Assembly: GCF_002831645.1 (NCBI RefSeq)
Contig: NZ_CP025117.1
Coordinates: forward strand, 3,983,001-4,047,000
Length of the DNA: 64,000 nt
Source of the DNA: Olleya sp. Bg11-27
GTDB taxonomy: Bacteria; Bacteroidota; Bacteroidia; Flavobacteriales; Flavobacteriaceae
Direction of reading: 5' to 3'
The notes under the pieces are model-generated. The model ran no database searches. It was not told the DNA's origin and saw nothing but the letters and a program-made list of their open reading frames with translations. This document shows, piece by piece, positions 57,298 through 64,000 of this stretch (its first letter is position 1; each line of letters starts with the position of its first letter). The position numbers and the translations under genes were made by a program.

Positions 57298-57328
57298 TTG
57301 TTTTATTAAGTTTTTATTATGATTTTTG
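57298..57328 (+). promoter_or_regulatory. SusC promoter 2 (TTG-N20-GATTTTTG)
   Basis: TTG (57298-57300), 20 bp, GATTTTTG (57321-57328), then AGACTAATTCA. The spacing and -7 variant are the same as at 52196-52226. Confidence 0.6.
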
Positions 57329-57356
57329 ACGCAGACTAATTCAAATAAAAATAAAC

Positions 57357-60300
57357 ATGAAAACAAAGTTTAGTGGAATTTTAACGCTATTTCTAGCGTT
57401 TGTTGTGCAAATAACGTTTGCACAAGACAAAACAGTTTCAGGAATCATTTCTGATGATAATGGTTTACCTCTACCTTCAGCAACTGTTGTTGTAGATGGG
57501 ACCTCTACTGGAATATCAACTGACTTCGATGGTAAGTATGCTATCAAAGCTAAAGTTGGTGATAAATTAAAATTTAGTTATGTTGGTTACAGCAACAAAG
57601 TAATTGTTGTTGGTAGTGAAAGCACTATTAATGTTTCACTTTCACCAGATAACGCCTTAGACGAAGTAGTTATTACTGCTTTCGGTTCTAAGAAAAGAGA
57701 TGAGCTAACATCTGCAGTAACAACATTATCTTCAGATGACATAGCAAAACTATCTCCGACAACTTCAATTGACAACATGCTTCAAGGTGTTGCACCAGGA
57801 GTACAAGTTGTTGCAGGAAATGGTAAACCTGGTCAAACTGCGTTTGTTAGGATTCGTGGTGTTGGATCTGTAAATGCGTCTAGTGCGCCTTTATATGTTA
57901 TTGACGGTATTATTGCCCCAGATTTAAGTTCTGTAAACCCTTCAGAGATAGAAACAATGTCTATCTTAAAAGATGCTGCTACAGCTTCTTTATATGGAGC
58001 AAGAGCTGCCAATGGTGTTGTAATTATTAAAACAAAATCTGGAAACAAAAACAGAGAAGCAAGAGTTACAATTAACTCTCGTGTTGGTTTTGGTCAAAAA
58101 ATTGAAGACAATTTTGAAATGATGGATGCCGCTCAAAAAATTCAATATGAGCGTGAGTTAAATGCTTTGGGTGTTTCAAATGCTGCCGCAACTGCTGGGG
58201 CTGGTATAACAACTGCTGCTGAATACAATTCACTTGTATCTAGAAATACAGATTGGCAAGAAGAGTTATTAAAAAACTCTTATATTCAAAGTAATTCTAT
58301 TTCTGTTGATGGTGGTACAGAAAAGGCATCTTACTTTTTCAGCTTAGCTCATGATAGAGCGACTGGTATTATCGCAACTATTGATGGTTTTGAAAGATTA
58401 AGTGGTCGTATGAATGTTAACATGCAAGCTAAAGATTGGTTAAATATAAGTACAAACTTAAGTGTTAGTACAACAAGTTCTGACGAGCCTAGAGATAGAA
58501 ACAACGTACAGAATCCATTTAGAGCTATGTATGATTATAACCCATACGAAACTAAATATGTATTAGACGCTGACAACAATGTTGTTTTAGATTCTAATGG
58601 AAATCCTGAGTATAATAGAACAAGTGCTGGTTTTTCTGTTGCTGAAGCTTTAGTAAACAATACAGAGGTTGAATATAACACTTACATCATTGGAGGTGTA
58701 TCTGCAGTTGCCAACTTAACTGACCACTGGACAAATACTTTTAAAATGGGTGCTTCTAACACAGCATTCAGAAGAGAATCTTGGCTTAAACCAGGATCTA
58801 TCTTAGATCAAATTGTTGGTGATCCAGATAATCCAGGTTCTAAAACAGACAACGGTTCTAACGAATTAGATATGACAATAACTAACTTATTATCATACAA
58901 CACTACTATTGCTGAAAAGCATAATTTAACAGTTACTGGTTTATTTGAATACAATAAAAGAACATTCAGAACTTATAGCTTAACAAGTATAGGTTTTGCA
59001 AATGATTTTCAAGGTGTTCAAGCCGTAGCAACTTTACCTACAGCAACCTCTACAAACTATTTTGAAAGAGCGTTAGTATCTTATGGAGGATTTTTAGATT
59101 ACGATTACGAGGGTAAATATTTAGCAACTGCTTCTTTAAGACGTGATGGTTCTTCTACTTTTGGGGCAAATAACAGATATGGAACATTTTGGTCAGGAAG
59201 TGCAGCTTGGAATTTATCTAAAGAAAACTTTTTAAAAGATAATAACTACATAGATGATCTTAAACTTAGAGTTTCAGCAGGTACTTCAGGTAACAGTAAT
59301 GGACTTGCATCATATGCATCTATAGCGGTTATTGATTTTGGTTCATTAAACGGACAAAGTGCTGCTATACCAAGTGATAATGGAAATGCAGACTTAGGTT
59401 TTGAGAAAAACTTCATTTGGGGTATTGGTACAGAATTCACAGCCTTTAATAGAAGACTACGTGGTGTTGTTGATTACTATGAAAGAACAACTTCAGACTT
59501 ACTTTTAAATGCTAATTTATCAAGCTTTGGAGGAGAACCTGATGGATCAATATTTAGTAATATTGGAGAAATGGTAAACAAAGGTGTTGAAGTTGAATTA
59601 AGCTATGATCTTATCAAAGGAGAAGATGTTGGTGATTTCAACTTAACTGTTGGAGGTAATATTGCCTTTATTGATAATGAAGTAACTAAACTTGTACCGA
59701 CAGCAGCAGCTCCAGAAGGAGAAGACATTATTGTCGGAAATAGTATTATTAAAGTAGGAGAAGAAATATACACTTACAATATGGTTGGTTATGCTGGTGT
59801 TAATCCTGCAAATGGAGAACCATTATTTTTCGACGCTGATGGTAATGTAACAAACGTATATAATGCTTCAAACACGCAAGTTTTAAGTGGTAAATCTCCA
59901 CTAGCCGATTTTGATGGTGGTATAAATCTATTTATGACCTATAAAGGTTTTGACTTAGGAGCTGATTTTTACTACAAGTCTGGAAACTACATAGAAAACC
60001 TTATGGAAAACAGTATGCTAAGTGATGGTACTGGTGTTGATAGTAACCAAAGATTAGATGCATTTAACTATTGGAGAAACCCAGGTGACACAAATGTTTT
60101 ACCTAGCCCTCTATTTGGTGTTGCAGCTCAACAAAGTTCTGATAGATTTTTACAAAAAGGAGATTATATCCGTTTACGTAACCTTAGTATAGGATATAAA
60201 TTACCAAGTATCGTTACTAATAAAATGAACATAAAATCTTTAAGACTATATGTACAAGGTCAAAACTTATGGACTTATGCACCTTACTTTAATGGCGATC

Positions 60301-60416
60301 CAGAAGTAGGTATTGGTTCTGGAGAAACAGCAAATGCCGTAGGATTTGGTAACTTTAACTTATACAGTTACCCAACTCAACAATCTATTCAATTAGGTCT
60401 TGAATTACAATTTTAA
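57357..60416 (+). CDS. SusC/RagA-family TonB-linked outer-membrane protein 2
   Basis: A 1019-residue transporter. Signal peptide 1-22; carboxypeptidase-like domain (SGIISDDNGLPLPSATVVVD, LKFSYVGYSNKVI); DEVVITAFGSKKRDELTSAV; plug (IDNMLQGVAPGVQVVAG, VRIRGVGSVN, ILKDAATASLYGARA); barrel ending LELQF. The N-terminal 100 residues are close to those of SusC 1, while plug and barrel are clearly different, so it likely has another substrate. Followed at 11 bp by its SusD. Confidence 0.95.
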   Translation: MKTKFSGILTLFLAFVVQITFAQDKTVSGIISDDNGLPLPSATVVVDGTSTGISTDFDGKYAIKAKVGDKLKFSYVGYSNKVIVVGSESTINVSLSPDNALDEVVITAFGSKKRDELTSAVTTLSSDDIAKLSPTTSIDNMLQGVAPGVQVVAGNGKPGQTAFVRIRGVGSVNASSAPLYVIDGIIAPDLSSVNPSEIETMSILKDAATASLYGARAANGVVIIKTKSGNKNREARVTINSRVGFGQKIEDNFEMMDAAQKIQYERELNALGVSNAAATAGAGITTAAEYNSLVSRNTDWQEELLKNSYIQSNSISVDGGTEKASYFFSLAHDRATGIIATIDGFERLSGRMNVNMQAKDWLNISTNLSVSTTSSDEPRDRNNVQNPFRAMYDYNPYETKYVLDADNNVVLDSNGNPEYNRTSAGFSVAEALVNNTEVEYNTYIIGGVSAVANLTDHWTNTFKMGASNTAFRRESWLKPGSILDQIVGDPDNPGSKTDNGSNELDMTITNLLSYNTTIAEKHNLTVTGLFEYNKRTFRTYSLTSIGFANDFQGVQAVATLPTATSTNYFERALVSYGGFLDYDYEGKYLATASLRRDGSSTFGANNRYGTFWSGSAAWNLSKENFLKDNNYIDDLKLRVSAGTSGNSNGLASYASIAVIDFGSLNGQSAAIPSDNGNADLGFEKNFIWGIGTEFTAFNRRLRGVVDYYERTTSDLLLNANLSSFGGEPDGSIFSNIGEMVNKGVEVELSYDLIKGEDVGDFNLTVGGNIAFIDNEVTKLVPTAAAPEGEDIIVGNSIIKVGEEIYTYNMVGYAGVNPANGEPLFFDADGNVTNVYNASNTQVLSGKSPLADFDGGINLFMTYKGFDLGADFYYKSGNYIENLMENSMLSDGTGVDSNQRLDAFNYWRNPGDTNVLPSPLFGVAAQQSSDRFLQKGDYIRLRNLSIGYKLPSIVTNKMNIKSLRLYVQGQNLWTYAPYFNGDPEVGIGSGETANAVGFGNFNLYSYPTQQSIQLGLELQF

Positions 60417-60427
60417 AAAAAAACAAT

Positions 60428-61867
60428 ATGAAAAATATATTTAAAACTTTATTTTTATTGTTATTAGTAATTACTTTTAACTCATGTGAAAAAGAGTTAG
60501 AACAATTACCTAATGACTCAGTAAGTCCAGATAGCTACTATAGCAATATTGGAGAGATGGAAGCAGCCATGCGTGGTGTTTATCGTGGATTTGTATTTGA
60601 TGATGACGGTAATACGGAAGATTACTATGGTGCTAGCTATGCTAGTAGACCTGACATCCTAGCAGATAATGTAATATTAACACCTGCTGGTAGAGATACT
60701 AACCGTTCTTTTTTTGAATGGAATTATCAACCAAATTTAGCTTGGGATATATTATATGCACCTTATGTTGTAACTAACAGAGTTAATTTAATATTATCCA
60801 ACATGGATAGGATTCCTGCCGGTTCTGATAAAGACAATATAATAGGTGAAGCAAGAGCTGCAAGAGCATTAGCTTTATTTGACGCGGTAAGAGTTTATTC
60901 TCAAATCCCAACACAATCTACTGGTGCTAATGCATCTTTAGGTTTACCAATAATTACAGGTATTGATCCTGCAGTAGTGGCAACAAGACCAACTGTTGAA
61001 TCTAATTACAATTTTATTATCACTGAATTATTAGCTGCAAGAGACTTAATTGCTTCAGATAATGGTTCTGGTAGATTTAATAAAAATGCTGTAAATGCTT
61101 TATTATCTAGAGCATACTTATATAACGGGGATTACCTAGAAGCAATTAATGCTGCCAATGCAGTAACTTCTGCTGTTGCTCCTATGAGTACTTTTGCAGG
61201 TATTTGGACTGATGCTTCAGAAGATGGTGTATTATTAAAAATTAATCAAGATAGAATCTTAGATAATATTGGTATTGGTATTGAATGGAGTCAATCAGTA
61301 TCGCCAACACTTATCCCTGAATACGCAATGTCATTTGAATTATCAAATTTATACCAAACTACAGATGTTAGAAGAAGTGCTTATACGCTTCCTCAAACTG
61401 ATTCTGATGGGAATTTATATAATTCAATCATTAAAATGTTTGGAGAAGCAGGACAAAGTAATGGTGCTGTAGATGCTAAAATATTAAGAACAGCTGAAGT
61501 ATATTTAAACAAAGCTGAAGCTCATGCAATGCGTGGTGAATTTGCTCAAGCTTTAACTGCTTTAGATGAAGTAAGAAGTAATAGATACTCTGGATTTGTT
61601 AGCCCTGCTGAAACAGGAGCTACTTTAATAGATGCTATTAAATTAGAAAGAAGATTAGAATTTTTTGCAGAGAGTCATAGATTTTTTGACCTAAAAAGAT
61701 GGAATGAATCTGTAACAAGATCTGCAACCGATGGAGACTTTTTTGATGGAACAGGAACTCCTGCTGCACAAACTAGCTTACCTGCAGGTAACTTCAAATT
61801 TCAATTGCCTATACCGCAAAGAGAAACAAATATCAATCCAGCGTTACAACAAAACCCTGGTTACTAA
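60428..61867 (+). CDS. SusD/RagB-family lipoprotein 2
   Basis: A 479-residue lipoprotein, lipobox TFNSC (Cys20). N-terminal PNDSVSPDSYYSNIGEMEAA and MRGVYRGF, TPR core (NKNAVNALLSRAYLYNGDYL, VYLNKAEAHAMRGEFAQALT) and C-terminal ERRLEFFAESHRFFDLKRWN and PIPQRETNINPALQQNPGY are classical RagB/SusD features. It forms the lid of SusC 2. Confidence 0.96.
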   Translation: MKNIFKTLFLLLLVITFNSCEKELEQLPNDSVSPDSYYSNIGEMEAAMRGVYRGFVFDDDGNTEDYYGASYASRPDILADNVILTPAGRDTNRSFFEWNYQPNLAWDILYAPYVVTNRVNLILSNMDRIPAGSDKDNIIGEARAARALALFDAVRVYSQIPTQSTGANASLGLPIITGIDPAVVATRPTVESNYNFIITELLAARDLIASDNGSGRFNKNAVNALLSRAYLYNGDYLEAINAANAVTSAVAPMSTFAGIWTDASEDGVLLKINQDRILDNIGIGIEWSQSVSPTLIPEYAMSFELSNLYQTTDVRRSAYTLPQTDSDGNLYNSIIKMFGEAGQSNGAVDAKILRTAEVYLNKAEAHAMRGEFAQALTALDEVRSNRYSGFVSPAETGATLIDAIKLERRLEFFAESHRFFDLKRWNESVTRSATDGDFFDGTGTPAAQTSLPAGNFKFQLPIPQRETNINPALQQNPGY

Positions 61868-61883
61868 TTAAAAAAAAAAGAAA

Positions 61884-62753
61884 ATGAAAACATTTTATAA
61901 AACAATTTCATGTCTGAGTCTTGTTCTTTTATTGACGATGTCATGTAGCGAAAAAGATAATGATTATGGATCATTAGACTTCGATTCAGATACATTTGTT
62001 GTATTTGCAGAAACGTCATTATCAGTTAACGAATTAGTACCAGAACCAATCGCTGTAGAAGCATTATATGCCGCAAGTTCAAGTAGTGCAAATACAATCT
62101 CTGTACCTTTCACTATTACCTCTAGTAATGCTGTAGAAGGTGTAGACTATACTATCGTAGATAACAAAACATCATTTGATTTCTCAAATGGTAATTTATC
62201 TGATGTTATATACATTATGCCTATTGATGAGTTTGATCCTACAGGTAACAAAGAATTAACAATAACTTTAAATTCTAATTCTGTTACTGTTGGTTACCCT
62301 GGAGCAGTAGCGAACGGTAACGTTGCAGTTTTAACTATTCTTGATAATGATTGTCCTTACACTTTACAAGAATTAGGAGATGCTACTTGGTCAGGTTCTG
62401 ACAATTCAACAGATGGCGATGGATCATTTACAAGTCAGATAGAAACCTCTTACGGGAACGATGCTGTATTCTATTTTGAGCGTATTGCTTATGGTTGGTT
62501 AGAAGGATCTTACTGGAATGAGCCAGTAGTAACAAGCGAATTGGTTATGGCCGATTTCAATACCACTACAGGAACTATAACTATTCCTTTACAAGATCTT
62601 TGTACTACAACATATCTTGGAGACCTTCAAGCACCTTATAGCATTCAAGCAACAGGTAGTTATGACTCATGTGGAGAAACAATTACTTTAAATTGGGATT
62701 TAATCCAAAATGGAGCAATCCTTAGGTCTTTGACAGAAACTATAACTAAATAA
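61884..62753 (+). CDS. Surface lipoprotein with Calx-beta-like domain, third gene of susCD locus 2
   Basis: 289 residues, lipobox TMSC (Cys21). Residues about 60-155 resemble a Calx-beta domain (ISVPFTITSSNAVEGVDYTI, VAVLTILDNDCPYTL). The C-terminal about 130 residues are beta-rich with two further Cys (LCTTTYLG, SCGETITLNW). Position after SusD suggests a SusE/F-like auxiliary binding lipoprotein; this is inference. Confidence 0.8.
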   Translation: MKTFYKTISCLSLVLLLTMSCSEKDNDYGSLDFDSDTFVVFAETSLSVNELVPEPIAVEALYAASSSSANTISVPFTITSSNAVEGVDYTIVDNKTSFDFSNGNLSDVIYIMPIDEFDPTGNKELTITLNSNSVTVGYPGAVANGNVAVLTILDNDCPYTLQELGDATWSGSDNSTDGDGSFTSQIETSYGNDAVFYFERIAYGWLEGSYWNEPVVTSELVMADFNTTTGTITIPLQDLCTTTYLGDLQAPYSIQATGSYDSCGETITLNWDLIQNGAILRSLTETITK

Positions 62754-62766
62754 TATAACTAAGAAT

Positions 62767-63564
62767 ATGAAATACTTAAATAAAATATTATATCTGTTTG
62801 TTGTTAGTGCTATCGTTACTTCTTGTGACAGAGATTTCGTTGACACAAATTTTGGACAACCAACAATTGGTTTTGCATCAGAAACAGCTGATCTATATGT
62901 AGAAGATGGAGCTATCAATCAAATCAGCATTGAACTAGCATCTACTGCTGTAACAGAAGGAAATGTAAATTATAGCATTTCTGTAGACCCAACATCTACA
63001 GCATTCGAAGGTACAGAATTTACAATAGTAAATTCTTCTACGTCTTTTGCTAATGGAGAAATGTTTACAAACCTTATTATTGAAGGTGATTTTGCTAATG
63101 CAGATTACGAAGGAGAAGTTGCTAAACTTATTTTAACGTCTAATCAAGCACAAATATCTCAAGATAATAGCTTTGATTTAAACATATTTAAAGTTTGCGA
63201 AATTTCGTCTTTAAATACTTTGGACTATAACGCTGAAGTATTTGCTCTAGGCGATACAGCTCCTAGTCACTCTGTAACTTTAACTCCTGTAGCAGGAGAA
63301 GATAGACAATGGACTATAACTAGTAGTTGGGGACCTGAATTTTTAGCTTGGGCTACAGGTGATCCTGCTTATAGCGGTTTATTTGTATATTCTGGAACAA
63401 TAATTTTAAATGATGACTTAACTGTTGACTTTATAGGTGATGAAGCTCTTACTCCTGGTGGTACTGGGGTTTTTATCCCATGTCCACAAGAGTTTAACAT
63501 AACATTGACACAAGATGTATTTACTAATCCATTTACTGTGGATGTAGTACTATCTCCTATGTAA
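62767..63564 (+). CDS. Surface lipoprotein related to its upstream neighbour
   Basis: 265 residues, lipobox IVTSC (Cys20). It has the same plan as the preceding protein: a beta-sandwich with EGNVNYSISVDPTSTAFEGT / EFTIVNSSTSFANGE, a Cys after about residue 145, and a beta-rich C-terminal domain (WTITSSWGPEFLAW, FIPCPQEFNITLTQDVF). Likely another auxiliary surface protein of susCD locus 2. A terminator follows. Confidence 0.8.
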   Translation: MKYLNKILYLFVVSAIVTSCDRDFVDTNFGQPTIGFASETADLYVEDGAINQISIELASTAVTEGNVNYSISVDPTSTAFEGTEFTIVNSSTSFANGEMFTNLIIEGDFANADYEGEVAKLILTSNQAQISQDNSFDLNIFKVCEISSLNTLDYNAEVFALGDTAPSHSVTLTPVAGEDRQWTITSSWGPEFLAWATGDPAYSGLFVYSGTIILNDDLTVDFIGDEALTPGGTGVFIPCPQEFNITLTQDVFTNPFTVDVVLSPM

Positions 63565-63583
63565 TTTACTTGTTTGATAAATT

Positions 63584-63619
63584 AAAAGAGCTGATATAAT
63601 TATATCAGCTCTTTTTTTG
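63584..63619 (+). terminator. Terminator of susCD locus 2
   Basis: AAAAGAGCTGATATA pairs with TATATCAGCTCTTTT, followed by T residues. Confidence 0.9.
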
Positions 63620-63692
63620 TTTAAAAAACAAAAAAAATACAGCACTCTTTATTTTAATAAGTTAAAAAAATAATAGAAATATTTAAATATTA

Positions 63693-63700
63693 TATATTTG
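63693..63700 (+). promoter_or_regulatory. Putative -7 element of the last gene
   Basis: TATATTTG, an exact TAnnTTTG match, 12 bp before the ATG at 63713. No clear -33 element. Confidence 0.5.
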
Positions 63701-63712
63701 TTAAAAAAAAAT

Positions 63713-64000
63713 ATGAAAAAAAAAATACTCTTTGCCGTTGCCCTATTAATTGTGACTAATATTATAGCTCAAACAGAGGCTGAAAGGCAAACCATAATTA
63801 GTGAATACAATCAATCACAAATTAAAGCACTAGAAAAGAAGATAAAGCAAACCAACAAAAACATTCAAAAAGAAATTACAGATTACGTTACAACTAATAA
63901 TGTAGACCGTAAATACACAAATGAGGATGGGACATTGTTTGAAATTAAATATATATTAAATAATAAACCTGTTTATATGTCTACCGATAATGCTACAGAA
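63713..64000 (+). CDS. Exported protein, N-terminal part only; possibly an S8 peptidase prodomain
   Basis: 96 codons are visible and the frame runs off the right edge. The signal peptide MKKKILFAVALLIVTNIIAQ is followed by a charged helical segment (KALEKKIKQTNKNIQKEI) and DRKYTNEDGTLFEIKYI. This resembles the pro-region that precedes subtilisin-like (S8) peptidases in Flavobacteriaceae. The catalytic part is not in the window, so the call is tentative. Confidence 0.5.
   Translation, partial: MKKKILFAVALLIVTNIIAQTEAERQTIISEYNQSQIKALEKKIKQTNKNIQKEITDYVTTNNVDRKYTNEDGTLFEIKYILNNKPVYMSTDNATE

Overview
The window is a 64 kb piece of a Bacteroidota chromosome, most likely from a marine-type Flavobacteriaceae species. 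The evidence is low GC, SusC/SusD pairs, ECF sigma/FecR/TonB-receptor signalling, promoters of the TTTG-N19-TAnnTTTG type, no Shine-Dalgarno pattern, and zinc-free ribosomal proteins L36 and S14. No tRNA, rRNA or CRISPR array was recognised.

Layout. 0-6.7 kb is core housekeeping: the tail of a HerA-like ATPase, a lipoprotein, a cupin, an alpha/beta hydrolase, an RluF-type pseudouridine synthase, a VOC protein, a TMEM164-type membrane protein, folD and ffh. 6.8-12.4 kb is a cell-surface signalling locus: ECF sigma, FecR and an STN-domain TonB receptor, with a divergent repeat-bearing lipoprotein and a perfect 16-bp inverted repeat flanking the sigma gene. 12.4-13.6 kb is a graveyard: a wrecked IS1595/ISXO2-type transposase and an orphan gene fragment, followed by an astacin-family secreted protease.

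About 14.9-27.5 kb is the most unusual part: a cassette array. The genes are unrelated, almost all on the minus strand, and several are single genes separated by 123-185 bp imperfect palindromes. Each palindrome runs from AACG to a TATAC(G/A)(G/C)(T/A)GTT-like end. Four cassettes are bounded by a private 10-bp inverted repeat (GTT plus 7 cassette-specific bases on one side, its exact complement ending in AAC on the other); a fifth matches at 9/10. This is the boundary logic of integron gene cassettes and attC sites. No integron integrase is present, so the array looks like a cluster of attC sites lacking an integrase, or a related cassette system. Cassette contents include a HEPN-like protein, a lipoprotein esterase with TPRs, a VOC protein, a YcxB-like protein and several unknown exported proteins. 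One intact IS1182-type element and two relics have their right ends at exactly the same position relative to the cassette core.

28-33 kb returns to core genes (DDAH-like amidinohydrolase, gltA, eno, carA), each with its own terminator. 33.1-50.3 kb is the long str-S10-spc-alpha ribosomal supercluster on the minus strand (rpsL to rplQ), lacking tuf between fusA and rpsJ. A strong promoter precedes rpsL, a hairpin lies between rpsJ and rplC, and a terminator/promoter pair splits off rpsD-rpoA-rplQ.

50.4-64 kb (plus strand) is outer-membrane uptake: an Omp85-type protein, then two SusC/SusD pairs whose SusC genes share the same unusual promoter. The second pair is followed by two beta-rich lipoproteins and the start of an exported protein resembling the prodomain of S8 peptidases, suggesting peptide or protein uptake.
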